From Chryseobacterium culicis (GTDB lineage Bacteria > Bacteroidota > Bacteroidia > Flavobacteriales > Weeksellaceae), in contig NZ_PCPP01000001.1 of the NCBI RefSeq assembly GCF_002979755.1, positions 1,644,665-1,708,664 of the forward strand: 64,000 nucleotides of DNA, written 5' to 3'. Positions 1 through 11,224 of this stretch are shown here, piece after piece. The position numbers were made by a program, and so were the translations under genes. Under the pieces are notes generated by a model. The model was given only the letters and a program-made list of their open reading frames with translations. It made no database searches and had not been told where the DNA came from. Each line of letters begins with the position of its first letter. Positions within the stretch are counted from its first letter, which is position 1.

Positions 1-886
1 TCTGCTGGAAATCTTTCATGACCGTAATGGCATATTCCAATCCACCGGAGCTTTTCACAAATTCTATAAGCTCTTTTACACGTTTGGGATTGTTATTATA
101 ACGTTTTATGGTATCGAAATAGTACTTTCTATCCTTTTCGCTGGCTGCCTTCAGAGTATGAATTAAAGGAAGAGTCATTTTCTGTTCTTTAATATCAATT
201 CCTACCGGCTTACCAATCACGTTTGAACTTAAATAATCAAAAAGATCATCTTTGATCTGAAATGCCATCCCGGTAAAGGTTCCAAAATCCATCATTTTTT
301 TGGCAAGAGCCTCATCTGCATTGTTGGAAAGAACACCTATTTCACAGCATGCTGCAATCAGAGTCGCTGTTTTCTGACGGATAATTTCATAATACACCTC
401 TTCAGTGATATCCAGTTTTCTGGCTTTTTCCAGCTGAAGAAGTTCCCCTTCGGACATTTCACGGATCGTTCTGGAAATTACCCCAAGCAGGTCATAATCT
501 TTGTGATCTGTGGAGAGTAAAACTGATTTTGACAAAAGATAATCCCCTACCAAAACCGCAATTTTATTCTTCCAAAGTGCATTGATTGAAAAGAAATTAC
601 GACGTTTAAAACTTTCATCCACCACATCATCATGTACCAAAGTAGCGGTGTGGATCAGCTCAATCATAGAAGCACCACGATAGGTTTTTTCCGTCACTTC
701 ACCCACCAGTTTGGCACAAAGAAACACAAACATAGGACGCATCTGCTTTCCTTTGGTGGTAACAATAAAACGGGTTACTTTATCTAATAAAGCTACTTTA
801 CTCTGCATTGATTCATAAAACTTCTGTTCAAAAAGTTTCATTTCATCATTGATCGGTCGTTTAATCTCTTCTACGGTATTTGCCAC
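1..886 (-). CDS. Polyprenyl (trans-isoprenyl diphosphate) synthetase, 3' end cut by window
   Basis: Chain-elongating isoprenyl diphosphate synthase; in this family it condenses allylic diphosphates with isopentenyl diphosphate, probably making the menaquinone side chain. About 295 codons are visible and the frame runs off the left edge. Both Asp-rich metal/diphosphate motifs are present: DDVVD at residues 86-90 and DDLFD near residue 213. There is no in-frame ATG; I chose GTG at 884-886, giving MANTVEEIKRP, because the protein starts there in relatives as I remember them and a TATCTTTG -7 element lies about 38 bases upstream. The exact chain length product cannot be read from the sequence. 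Confidence 0.93.
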   Translation of the reverse strand, partial: MANTVEEIKRPINDEMKLFEQKFYESMQSKVALLDKVTRFIVTTKGKQMRPMFVFLCAKLVGEVTEKTYRGASMIELIHTATLVHDDVVDESFKRRNFFSINALWKNKIAVLVGDYLLSKSVLLSTDHKDYDLLGVISRTIREMSEGELLQLEKARKLDITEEVYYEIIRQKTATLIAACCEIGVLSNNADEALAKKMMDFGTFTGMAFQIKDDLFDYLSSNVIGKPVGIDIKEQKMTLPLIHTLKAASEKDRKYYFDTIKRYNNNPKRVKELIEFVKSSGGLEYAITVMKDFQQ

Positions 887-923
887 AATCTGCGAATGCT
901 GGGTGAATAATTATTAATTCTCA

Positions 924-931
924 CAAAGATA
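924..931 (-). promoter_or_regulatory. -7 promoter element (TATCTTTG) of the polyprenyl synthetase gene
   Basis: Exact match to the Bacteroidetes -7 consensus TAnnTTTG on the minus strand, giving a leader of roughly 30 bases before the GTG start. No clear -33 TTG was seen. Confidence 0.55.
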
Positions 932-959
932 ATTTTTTTCGCTCAATTTTAAGATAAAA

Positions 960-1868
960 TTAATCTTTGAGTTGATCTTTCGGAATAAAATAAAAAGAGG
1001 GTTTTGTAGTTCCTAACGGAGATCTGAACTTTTCTCCGGAGATATACATGCCCGTTTCATCTACACTTATTCCTTCAATCTGTGCAAGGGAAAGTGCCGT
1101 TCCAAGGTAATAATGTTTGGGTTTTTCTTTAAAAAATATTCCGGGCTCTGTCTCTGTAAAGATGTCTAAAAAGACTTCTGTTTTCTTGGTATATCCTATT
1201 AAATAAAGCTTTTTATCAAAATAAGAGGCATCTGTAACTACAAAACCTGTTGTATAGGCTTCTATTTTTTCTGCCTTTTGCAGTTCTGAAATTTCAGGAT
1301 CTACGATATAGTGTGAGGTTGCTTTTGAAGCCCATTCTTTGGTAAATATATGCAGCTTTCCATTCAAGTAGATCATGGCTTCTGCATCGAAGTCATTTTT
1401 TGTGTTTTTAGAGGTAAAATCAGTCTGTTCCGGATAATAAAAAAGAATTCTTGTTCCATCCAAAGCTCTTTCTGAACCGGGAATTTTCATGGTATTAGCT
1501 GTATCAATACGTCCGTAAGGAACTTTATAGATCATCAGATCTTTCCTTGTTCCTGCATTATTTCCGAAATCTCCGATATAAAAATTTTCCCCATCATTGG
1601 CCAAAGCCTCCCAGTCCGTATTGATTACATTGGTTTTCAGCGTTCTGATAATTTCGCCACTCTTTTTATCAATTTCAAAAAGTTCAGCAGCATTTCCACT
1701 GTCATTGAATGTGTACAGCTTTCCATTTAAAATATTCAGTCCTGAGGTTTCCTCAATTTTATCATCAAGATAACCTACTCTGTATTTTTTAATTTTCAGA
1801 AAATCGGTCTGCTGAGAAAATGCAGACTGGAAGACAAAAAGAGCAACAATCAGAAGAAGTTTTTTCAT
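960..1868 (-). CDS. Exported beta-propeller-like protein of unknown function
   Basis: A 302-residue protein with a typical signal peptide (hydrophobic residues 4-17, cleavage after AFSQ near residue 19). The rest is rich in short beta-strand patterns such as LNGKLYTFNDSGN, GENFYIGDFGNN and YLNGKLHIFTKEW, which recur like blades of a propeller; similar proteins carry labels such as SdiA-regulated or phytase-like, but no catalytic residues can be assigned. CAAAAATA at 1873-1880 is a TATTTTTG -7 element read on the minus strand and sits so close to the ATG that the mRNA may be nearly leaderless. It is transcribed away from its neighbours as a single gene. Confidence 0.8.
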   Translation of the reverse strand: MKKLLLIVALFVFQSAFSQQTDFLKIKKYRVGYLDDKIEETSGLNILNGKLYTFNDSGNAAELFEIDKKSGEIIRTLKTNVINTDWEALANDGENFYIGDFGNNAGTRKDLMIYKVPYGRIDTANTMKIPGSERALDGTRILFYYPEQTDFTSKNTKNDFDAEAMIYLNGKLHIFTKEWASKATSHYIVDPEISELQKAEKIEAYTTGFVVTDASYFDKKLYLIGYTKKTEVFLDIFTETEPGIFFKEKPKHYYLGTALSLAQIEGISVDETGMYISGEKFRSPLGTTKPSFYFIPKDQLKD

Positions 1869-1991
1869 AGGACAAAAATAGGATTTTTATTCTGGGTGAG
1901 ATGCGGGGTGCGGGTATTGAGTTGGAGAGTTGGAGAGCTTGAGTGAGAGATGAGATTCAAGTTTCGGGATTCGGGTTTGAGGGGAGCGAGT

Positions 1992-2058
1992 AGATTCCTA
2001 TGGAATGACATAGTGTATGGATAAATTAAGCGTCATGTTTGTCATTCCGTAGGAATCT
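1992..2058. repeat. Dispersed inverted repeat family R1, copy A
   Basis: Arms GATTCCTATGGAATGACA and TGTCATTCCGTAGGAATC face each other across about 25 bases. Each arm is itself a small palindrome, ATTCC-N3-GGAAT. It lies in the 346-base gap 1869-2214, which otherwise holds only G-rich tracts (GAGAGTTGGAGAG type) and a terminator-like hairpin. Confidence 0.9.
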
Positions 2059-2154
2059 AAATATTGTATGTAGTGAATGGAAAAATTCTGGATTTTTGAA
2101 GAGATTTATTGTTTTGCTTATTGTCCGTTTTACTTTTTCTAACTTCTTAAAATA

Positions 2155-2183
2155 GAAAAGCGGACTAAAATAGCCCGCTTTTC
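2155..2183 (-). terminator. Hairpin terminator downstream of the sterol desaturase-like gene
   Basis: GAAAAGCGG pairs with CCGCTTTTC around a CTAAAATAGC loop; A and T runs flank it, so it could end transcription in either direction. The loop resembles the R2 repeat (GCGGGCTAAAGCCCGC). Confidence 0.6.
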
Positions 2184-2214
2184 CCTTAGATTTCTATTGA
2201 TTTTAAATCAAAAG

Positions 2215-3168
2215 TTAAGCAGATTTCTGCTCTTTCTGATTTAGCTGTTGTTCTTTCTTTTTAGCCTGTTTTGCAAAATACTCTTTCTGGTATTGCTTTA
2301 CTGTTTTTCCGGTCCCGTCATGTCTCCATCCCGGTGAATTGAAAATATAATTAATTCTGTCTGTGAATTTTAATCCCGGCTGTTTCAGATCTTTCCAGAT
2401 TTTTCTCCATTCATAAAAAAGAACTGTATCCGGTCTGTTATCAGGCATTTTAGGATAGATTCCGTATTTTACAGGAATATTGGGATCTTCTTTCTGAAAG
2501 GTTCCGAAAATTTTATCCCAAATAATCAGACACATCCCCATATTTTTATCCAGGTATTTTACATTGCATGCATGATGTACACGATGGTGAGAAGGAGTCA
2601 CCAGGATATATTCTAAAAATCCCATTTTCTTCACGGTCTGCGTATGCACCCATGTCCCATACACCTGCCCGATAGCGTATGCCACCATAATATGCCATGG
2701 ATTAAATCCTAAAAAAGCGAGTGGTGAAAAATACAAATATCTGTAAAGCGGCTGTAGTACAGGGCTTCTGAATCCTGTGGTAAGATTGAAATATTCTGAA
2801 CTGTGGTGCGTGATATGCACTGCCCAGAATGCTCTGGAACGGTGATCCACATAATGCAGCACATAATAGGCAAAATCTGTAATGATAAAGCATGCCAGCA
2901 GATACCATACACTAAGATCCCATGAAAAAAGTCTGTGATTGTAAAAGAAAAACATTACGCCCATGGCAAATGCTTTCATGATAAGGTCAAGACCAAAATT
3001 CATCAATGCCAGATAAACATTGGTAGCCAGATCTTTTCCACTATAGAGCTTAGCTTCTGAAACATGACTGTAAATCATTTCAGCTAAAATAACAGTAGCG
3101 TGCAGCGGGATAGCCCATGCATACACATTTTCCAGCCCATCCTCGCTCATTAGAAAATCCATCATCAC
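2215..3168 (-). CDS. Sterol desaturase / fatty acid hydroxylase superfamily membrane protein
   Basis: Integral membrane di-iron oxygenase of the sterol desaturase superfamily, 317 residues. The histidine clusters that bind the two irons are visible: HYVDH (H105, H109), HITHH (H118, H121, H122) and HHRVHH (H194, H195, H198, H199). Hydrophobic segments lie near residues 15-30, 50-75, 85-104 and 143-170. The C-terminal 45 residues are Lys/Gln-rich. Substrate is unknown; related Flavobacteriia proteins act on lipids or carotenoid-like compounds. Three consecutive Met codons open the gene, so the start is uncertain by one or two residues. A TACCTTTG -7 element lies at 3182-3189. Confidence 0.88.
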   Translation of the reverse strand: MMMDFLMSEDGLENVYAWAIPLHATVILAEMIYSHVSEAKLYSGKDLATNVYLALMNFGLDLIMKAFAMGVMFFFYNHRLFSWDLSVWYLLACFIITDFAYYVLHYVDHRSRAFWAVHITHHSSEYFNLTTGFRSPVLQPLYRYLYFSPLAFLGFNPWHIMVAYAIGQVYGTWVHTQTVKKMGFLEYILVTPSHHRVHHACNVKYLDKNMGMCLIIWDKIFGTFQKEDPNIPVKYGIYPKMPDNRPDTVLFYEWRKIWKDLKQPGLKFTDRINYIFNSPGWRHDGTGKTVKQYQKEYFAKQAKKKEQQLNQKEQKSA

Positions 3169-3239
3169 AAAATAATTTGTGCAAAGGTAGGGCTTTAGCC
3201 CATGTTTTAAGAAAACCTTAGGCTTTTTTTAAGGAAATT

Positions 3240-4274
3240 TTAATCTGTTGTTTTGTTGGCCAACTGTCCGCAAGCCGCATCAATATCACCTCCACGGCTT
3301 CTTCTGACCATCACAGTAACCCCTGCATTTTCAAGCTGTCGGATATAATTTTCCTCTGCCTGTTTGTTGCACTGATCATATTTTCCGTCCCCGATCGGGT
3401 TGTATTGAATAAGGTTTACTTTTGAAGGCACCTGTTTGCAGTATTTGATTAAAGCTTTGATATCTTCATCCCCATCATTGATTCCTTTCCAGACACAATA
3501 TTCAAAAGTAATGACAGAACCTGTCTTTTGATACCAGTACTGAAGCGCCTCCATAATATCCGTTAACGGGAATTTATCAGAGAAAGGCATGATCTCATTA
3601 CGCTTGGCTTCAATAGCAGAGTGAAGAGATAAAGCAAGCTTCACACGCAATTCATCATCTGCAAGCATTTTGATCATTTTAGGAATACCGGATGTAGAAA
3701 CGGTAATTCTTCTTGGAGACATTCCCAAACCTTCCGGCTGGGTAATTTTTTTGATGGCTTCCACTACGTTTTTGTAATTCATCATAGGCTCTCCCATACC
3801 CATAAATACGATATTGGAAAGTGGTCTGTCGAAATACATTCTGCTCTGGCTGTCAATCAGGGCTACCTGATCTACAATCTCAGCTACTTCAAGGTTTCTC
3901 ATCCTTTTCAGTCTTGCTGTAGCGCAGAATTCGCAGTTTAATGAGCATCCTACCTGAGAAGATACACAGGCTGTTGTTCTTGTTTCTGTAGGAATAAGAA
4001 CAGATTCCACCATCAGCCCGTCATGAAGTTTCACTCCGTTTTTGATGGTTCCGTCAGAGCTTTTTTGAAGAAGGTCTACGGAAACAGGGTTAATGGTATA
4101 TTCTTCCGAAATTCTCTCACGCAGTGATTTGGAAAGATTCGTCATTTCGTCAATCGAATGGAGGTTTTTACTCCATAGCCAGTCATAGACCTGTTTCGCA
4201 CGAAACGGTTTCTCTCCTAAAGATACGAAGTAGTCTTTAAGCTGGTCTAATGATAATGTACGGATATCTTTCAT
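3240..4274 (-). CDS. rlmN: Dual-specificity 23S rRNA/tRNA adenine-C2 methyltransferase RlmN
   Basis: Radical SAM enzyme that methylates C2 of A2503 in 23S rRNA and, in known homologues, A37 of some tRNAs. The 4Fe-4S motif CxxxCxxC is C110, C114, C117; C335 in DAACGQLA is the methyl-carrying Cys and C103 matches the conserved upstream Cys. GMGEP, the SAM-binding loop, is present (FMGMGEPMMNY). Length of 344 is normal. It lies 70 bases after queA on the same strand, so both RNA-modification genes may be co-transcribed, although a hairpin (4300-4327) separates them. Confidence 0.97.
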   Translation of the reverse strand: MKDIRTLSLDQLKDYFVSLGEKPFRAKQVYDWLWSKNLHSIDEMTNLSKSLRERISEEYTINPVSVDLLQKSSDGTIKNGVKLHDGLMVESVLIPTETRTTACVSSQVGCSLNCEFCATARLKRMRNLEVAEIVDQVALIDSQSRMYFDRPLSNIVFMGMGEPMMNYKNVVEAIKKITQPEGLGMSPRRITVSTSGIPKMIKMLADDELRVKLALSLHSAIEAKRNEIMPFSDKFPLTDIMEALQYWYQKTGSVITFEYCVWKGINDGDEDIKALIKYCKQVPSKVNLIQYNPIGDGKYDQCNKQAEENYIRQLENAGVTVMVRRSRGGDIDAACGQLANKTTD

Positions 4275-4299
4275 TGTAAGGTTGTAGATTTTAGGTGGC

Positions 4300-4327
4300 A
4301 GGTTGCAGATACTATTACCTGCAACCT
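4300..4327 (-). other. Intercistronic hairpin between queA and rlmN
   Basis: AGGTTGCAG pairs perfectly with CTGCAACCT across ten bases. Reading on the minus strand there is no T run after it, so it is more likely an RNA processing or stability element, or a weak pause, than a terminator. Confidence 0.5.
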
Positions 4328-4344
4328 TTTCCCTATTATCTTTT

Positions 4345-5394
4345 TTATAGAATTAACATTGCATCACCGTAAGAATAGAATTTATACTTTTCTTTTACGG
4401 CTTCTTCATAAGCATGCATGATGAAATCTCTTCCTGCAAATGCAGCAATCATCATAATCAAAGTAGACTTCGGTGTGTGGAAGTTGGTGATCATTGAGTT
4501 AGCAACTCCGAAATCATGAGGTGGATAAATGAATTTATTAGTCCATCCATTGAAAGCAGAGATTTTTTTGTTTGAAGAAACAGAAGTTTCCAATGCTCTC
4601 ATGGTAGTAGTTCCTACTGCACAAACTCTTCTGTGAGTTTCTACTGCTTTGTTGATAATCGCAGCATTTTTCTCATCAATGATGATTTCTTCAGACTCCA
4701 TTTTGTGCTTAGAAAGATCTTCTACCTCAATTGGGTTGAATGTTCCTAATCCTACGTGAAGGGTAACTTCAGCAAAATTAATTCCTTTAATCTCTAATCT
4801 CTTCATCAAATGTTTAGAGAAGTGAAGACCCGCTGTAGGTGCAGCCACCGCTCCTTCTACTTTTGCATAGATCGTCTGATATCTTTCTGCATCTTCCGGC
4901 TCTACTGCTCTTTTGATATATTTTGGAAGCGGAGTTTCTCCCAATTCTTTCAGTTTCGTTCTGAATTCGTCGTAAGAACCGTCGAATAAGAATCTTAACG
5001 TTCTTCCTCTTGAAGTCGTGTTATCAATAACTTCAGCTACCAAAGACTCATCTTCTGTGAAGAATAATTTGTTACCAATTCTGATTTTTCTTGCAGGATC
5101 TACCAAAACGTCCCAAACTCTGGTTTCTTTATCAAGTTCTCTTAATAAGAAAACTTCAATCTTAGCACCTGTTTTTTCTTTATTTCCGTAAAGACGTGCA
5201 GGGAAAACTTTAGTATTGTTGAAGATGAACAAATCTTCTTCATCAAAATAATCCACTACATCTTTGAATAATTTGTGCTCGATAGTTTGTGTTTTTCTAT
5301 CAAGTACCATTAATCTAGCTTCGTCTCTGTGCTCTGATGGGTGTTCTGCTAATAATTCCGCAGGAAGATCAAAATTAAAATCTGATGTTTTCAT
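4345..5394 (-). CDS. queA: S-adenosylmethionine:tRNA ribosyltransferase-isomerase QueA
   Basis: Penultimate step of queuosine synthesis: transfers and rearranges the ribosyl part of SAM onto preQ1 in tRNA to give epoxyqueuosine. The 349 residues cover the whole family: N-terminal [37 protein letters not shown] near residue 187, [13 protein letters not shown], and C-terminal [16 protein letters not shown] and YSYGDAMLI. Starting ATG is at 5392-5394. First gene of a possible queA-rlmN unit; a TATATTTG -7 element lies at 5450-5457. Confidence 0.97.
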   Translation of the reverse strand: MKTSDFNFDLPAELLAEHPSEHRDEARLMVLDRKTQTIEHKLFKDVVDYFDEEDLFIFNNTKVFPARLYGNKEKTGAKIEVFLLRELDKETRVWDVLVDPARKIRIGNKLFFTEDESLVAEVIDNTTSRGRTLRFLFDGSYDEFRTKLKELGETPLPKYIKRAVEPEDAERYQTIYAKVEGAVAAPTAGLHFSKHLMKRLEIKGINFAEVTLHVGLGTFNPIEVEDLSKHKMESEEIIIDEKNAAIINKAVETHRRVCAVGTTTMRALETSVSSNKKISAFNGWTNKFIYPPHDFGVANSMITNFHTPKSTLIMMIAAFAGRDFIMHAYEEAVKEKYKFYSYGDAMLIL

Positions 5395-5449
5395 TTTTTA
5401 AATTACGGTTTAAAAATTATTGAAATTACAAGGTGTAATTTTCGGAGTG

Positions 5450-5457
5450 CAAATATA
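5450..5457 (-). promoter_or_regulatory. -7 promoter element (TATATTTG) of queA
   Basis: Exact TAnnTTTG match on the minus strand about 56 bases upstream of the queA ATG. Confidence 0.5.
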
Positions 5458-5543
5458 CGACATTGAATACCCCTTTGTCAAGTATTATTTACAATCAAAT
5501 ATAAAACCGTGATTTTACGGGGGTTTTTAAGGCTTAAAAATAG

Positions 5544-5551
5544 TATTTTTG
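5544..5551 (+). promoter_or_regulatory. -7 promoter element (TATTTTTG) that fixes the start of the next gene
   Basis: TATTTTTG matches TAnnTTTG. It overlaps the possible TTG start codon at 5549, so translation should instead start at the ATG at 5570, about 13 bases after the expected transcription start. Confidence 0.55.
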
Positions 5552-5569
5552 AGAAAATTTAAATTCAAT

Positions 5570-6262
5570 ATGGAATCTGTAAGTAAAATATACTTCATTG
5601 ATAATCCGTATCCTAATGGTCATAAAATTGAAACATTCAGCTGGAGCGGAAGGATTGATGAGTATGGATCTATCTGGTTTGATTTTCATCTAAAAACTGA
5701 AAATTATTATGCCGATGATGAGGAAAACAGTGAGGAAGAAAATGAAGATTTGTCTGACTGGGACTCCAAAATAGTGTGGGGAAATTATCACGCCTGCATA
5801 TTATCGTCAAATTATTGGGGTGAAGAGAAAGGAATCAGAATTGATAAACCCGGTGAAAAACTGGACTTCGATACTGTTATTAAAAATGATCTTTTCAGTA
5901 ATGATTTGCCGTCTGAAAAACATTTTGATGACGACAATCTTGCCTTCAATATGTATCTGCTGGGACATGACAGCTGTGCAGGTCATCACATCCGGTTCTT
6001 AAAAACAGGTGACCATCAGTATGATATCACATGGACAGGTAAAATAGCATTGACCTACGCGGGTGATGAGGAGTTTTCCCATGATTTCAAAGTACAAATC
6101 TTCAATGTTGAGTTCGAAGGTTTTCATTATCCTAAAACCTGGTCATTAGAAAAAGCAACTGAGATATTCAAAGCCAGACTCTCCAATTTTGAAGACTATG
6201 AATTTATAGATCTGAATCCTAAAAGTAACAAACGGGAGTATAAACTCGACAAACTAAAATAA
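5570..6262 (+). CDS. Uncharacterised acidic protein
   Basis: Not recognised. The 230-residue product has no signal peptide or membrane segment. It begins MESVSKIYFID, has a very acidic stretch near residues 48-63 (DDEENSEEENEDLSD) and many aromatic residues in the middle (YHACILSSNYWGEE, HDSCAGHHIRFLKTG). An upstream TTG could add seven residues but lies inside the promoter element. It ends 35 bases before an AIM24-family gene on the same strand, and the two are probably co-transcribed. Confidence 0.75.
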   Translation: MESVSKIYFIDNPYPNGHKIETFSWSGRIDEYGSIWFDFHLKTENYYADDEENSEEENEDLSDWDSKIVWGNYHACILSSNYWGEEKGIRIDKPGEKLDFDTVIKNDLFSNDLPSEKHFDDDNLAFNMYLLGHDSCAGHHIRFLKTGDHQYDITWTGKIALTYAGDEEFSHDFKVQIFNVEFEGFHYPKTWSLEKATEIFKARLSNFEDYEFIDLNPKSNKREYKLDKLK

Positions 6263-6297
6263 TAACACAGTAAAAACAACACATTAAAAATATTATA

Positions 6298-6990
6298 ATG
6301 AGTAAATATTCAATAGAAGCATTTATCAACGAGACAAAAGAGAATCCGCAGCAAAGAGATTATTTTGAACTGGAAACAAAACATCTTCTTGAAATCAACC
6401 TTAATAACCAGGCGGTATGGACAAAAAAGGGAAGTATGGTAAGTTATGTGGGTAATATCAATTTTGAAAGACAAGGAATGCTAGCTGGAGGAATTGGAAA
6501 TCTTTTGAAAAAAGCAATCAGTGGTGAAGGAAGCAAGCTCATGAAAGCAGAAGGAACCGGAAAATTATATGTAGCCGATTCCGGAAAGAAAGTCCGTATT
6601 CTTTATCTGAATAATGAATCAGTTTGTGTAAATGGAAATGACGTTCTTGCCCACGAACAAAGCGTAAAAAGTGATATCACCATGCTGAAAAGTATTGCAG
6701 GAATGATGTCCGGAGGACTTTTCCAGGTAAAGCTTTCAGGAACAGGTCATATTGCCATTACCACTCATGGAGATCCGCTGACTTTATTGGTAACTCCTGA
6801 TACCCCAGTCTTCACTGATCCTAATGCCACTGTTGCATGGTCCGGAAATCTAAGCCCGGAACTGAAAACCAACGTTTCTCTCAAAAGTCTTATTGGCAGA
6901 GGAAGCGGAGAAGAATTCCAGATGAAATTTTCAGGACACGGATGGGTACTGATTCAGCCTTATGAAGAGGTGTATTATATGGAAAAATAA
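6298..6990 (+). CDS. AIM24 family protein
   Basis: Member of the AIM24/TIGR00266 family (beta-sandwich resembling the TRAP protein), 230 residues, cytoplasmic, no signal peptide. Family hallmarks are the Gly-rich segments around GKLYVADSGKKVRIL, GGLFQVKLSGTGHIAITTHGDP and FQMKFSGHGWVLIQP near the C-terminus. Function in bacteria is not established; the yeast namesake affects mitochondrial inner-membrane organisation. It sits between the acidic unknown protein and an M61 peptidase, all on the plus strand with gaps of 35 and 56 bases. Confidence 0.88.
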   Translation: MSKYSIEAFINETKENPQQRDYFELETKHLLEINLNNQAVWTKKGSMVSYVGNINFERQGMLAGGIGNLLKKAISGEGSKLMKAEGTGKLYVADSGKKVRILYLNNESVCVNGNDVLAHEQSVKSDITMLKSIAGMMSGGLFQVKLSGTGHIAITTHGDPLTLLVTPDTPVFTDPNATVAWSGNLSPELKTNVSLKSLIGRGSGEEFQMKFSGHGWVLIQPYEEVYYMEK

Positions 6991-7046
6991 AACAGACAAA
7001 CCTTAGAAGTGATTTAGAATTTTCGTAGTCATTAAAATTACAGCTC

Positions 7047-8582
7047 ATGAATACTCTTATAAAGCTATTTTTCGTGATGATTATATTCCCTAATATAATG
7101 ATTGCCCAAAAGACAAAGAAAAATTACGAATACCATATAGATCTGCTTCACCTGTCTAATGATGAAGTCCGGGTTTCATTTTCACCTCCAAAGAATAATC
7201 TTAAACAAGGTAAGTTTATTATTCCCAAATTGGTTCCCGGGTTTTATCAGGCTATGAATTTCGGACAGTATGTTTCTGATTTCACGGCCACCGATAAAAA
7301 CGGAAAAAAAATCTTAACCGAGCGTTTGGATAAAAACAGCTGGATGGTTCATGATCTTAAGAATGTAAAGAAAATATCATATCAGGTAGCTGATGGATGG
7401 GATTCTTTGGAAAAGAATAATCAGGAAGCGAAGTCTCCGGGCACGATGTTTAAAAAAGACAGTGTCTTTGTCATCAATTATAATTCTTTGGTGGGATATT
7501 TTGAAGAAATGAAAGGTAATCCCTACCAGATTAAGGTTACAAAAAACAAGGGTTTTTATGCTTCTTCTGCTTTAAATTATCAACAGAAAAATAAAAACAC
7601 CGATATAGTTTGGGCTAAAGATTACCGCCAATTGGTAGATTCTCCTGTTTTATACTGCGTTCCCGATACTACATGGATCAAAATAGGCCATACCGAAGTA
7701 CTCGTATCATTTTATAACAATAAAGAGCGCCATTATTCAAAAATAATAGCCCGTGAAATAGAGAATATTTTGAAAAATCAGCAAGCCTATCTGGGTGGAA
7801 CATTACCGGTCAATAAATACGCTTTTCTGATCTATTATGAATCTTCAAATGAAAATGGATATTTGGGAGACGGACTGGAACATTCTCATTCTACCTTGTG
7901 TCTGTACCGTGCCGGAAGTATGAAATTTCTTCCCCATGCTTTAAACAGAGTGGCCTCTCATGAATTTTTTCATATTGTTACTCCTCTCAATATTCATTCT
8001 GGGGAAATTCAGCATTATGACTTCCTGAACCCTGTCATGTCTAAACATTTGTGGCTATATGAAGGGATGACAGAATATGCGACCATACACATGCCCATCA
8101 AACAAAAAATGATCAGCCTGGAAGATTTTGAAAAAAGTTTGGAAGAAAAAATACAGGGCATGAAGGAGTTTGACAATAAACTGTCCTTTACGGAAATGAG
8201 TAAAAACTCAATGGAAAGACAGGACCAGTATATGAATTTCTATCAGAAAGGAGCATTGCTCGGAGCATGTCTGGATATAAGACTAAGAGAACTTTCTCAT
8301 GGAAAAATGGGAACCCAGGATCTGATGCAGATGCTTATGAAAAAATATGGTGAAGGTAAATATTTCAATGATGATCATCTTTTTGATGAGATTACCAAAA
8401 TGACTTATCCTGAAATACGCACTTTCTTCAGAGATTTTGTAGAAGGTACCCAACCTATTCCATTGAAAGAATATCTGGAAAAAGCAGGTTTTAATTATGA
8501 TGAAGCTACCGGAAAAGTAACCTCTTTCCCCAATCCGGATTCAAAGCAAATTGCACTAAGAAAAGCCTGGATCAATCAATAG
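7047..8582 (+). CDS. M61 family metallopeptidase, exported, without PDZ domain
   Basis: Zinc peptidase of the glycyl aminopeptidase (M61) clan, 511 residues. Residues 1-20 form a signal peptide ending at MIAQ. The zinc motif is HEFFH at residues 305-309 with the third ligand Glu339 in YEGMTEYA. The N-terminal beta domain is residues 25-190. Family members usually carry a C-terminal PDZ domain and are about 600 residues; here the protein stops shortly after the catalytic helices, so the PDZ is absent. Likely periplasmic and acting on peptides with small N-terminal residues (family inference). The ATG at 7047 gives a proper signal peptide. Confidence 0.9.
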   Translation: MNTLIKLFFVMIIFPNIMIAQKTKKNYEYHIDLLHLSNDEVRVSFSPPKNNLKQGKFIIPKLVPGFYQAMNFGQYVSDFTATDKNGKKILTERLDKNSWMVHDLKNVKKISYQVADGWDSLEKNNQEAKSPGTMFKKDSVFVINYNSLVGYFEEMKGNPYQIKVTKNKGFYASSALNYQQKNKNTDIVWAKDYRQLVDSPVLYCVPDTTWIKIGHTEVLVSFYNNKERHYSKIIAREIENILKNQQAYLGGTLPVNKYAFLIYYESSNENGYLGDGLEHSHSTLCLYRAGSMKFLPHALNRVASHEFFHIVTPLNIHSGEIQHYDFLNPVMSKHLWLYEGMTEYATIHMPIKQKMISLEDFEKSLEEKIQGMKEFDNKLSFTEMSKNSMERQDQYMNFYQKGALLGACLDIRLRELSHGKMGTQDLMQMLMKKYGEGKYFNDDHLFDEITKMTYPEIRTFFRDFVEGTQPIPLKEYLEKAGFNYDEATGKVTSFPNPDSKQIALRKAWINQ

Positions 8583-8698
8583 ATTTTTAGATAAAATGGC
8601 AAAAAGGCAAAAGATAAATGAAGATACTCTCCTACTCTCAAACCTTTTCATCCCAAAAACTCTAAAATTCTTTTCCAAACAATAAATATATAATATAT

Positions 8699-8766
8699 AG
8701 ATTCCTACGGAATGACAAAGTGAGCGGATACATAAAGTGCTTAGGTTGTCCATTCCGTAGGAATCT
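8699..8766. repeat. Dispersed inverted repeat R1, copy B
   Basis: Arms GATTCCTACGGAATGACAAA and a matching right arm ending TTCCGTAGGAATCT. It sits in the 340-base gap 8583-8922 together with pyrimidine-rich CTCTCCTACTCTCAAAC-like tracts; no gene or terminator was seen there. Confidence 0.9.
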
Positions 8767-8922
8767 ATACTCTTACAATTTCAACGCTCTTACTCTAAAA
8801 CACTCTTATTCTAAAACCTTCTAACTCGCATCCCGCACCCCGTAACTCATAAACCCTCCCACTTAATATCTCTCACGCCATCGGGATTTACAAAAGTTTT
8901 AATATATTTAAGAAAAAAATAG

Positions 8923-11214
<2,292 letters not shown>

Positions 11215-11224
<10 letters not shown>

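Noticed and set aside
4300..4327. Terminator between queA and rlmN
   Set aside because: Good stem but no T run on the transcribed strand; kept only as a hairpin.
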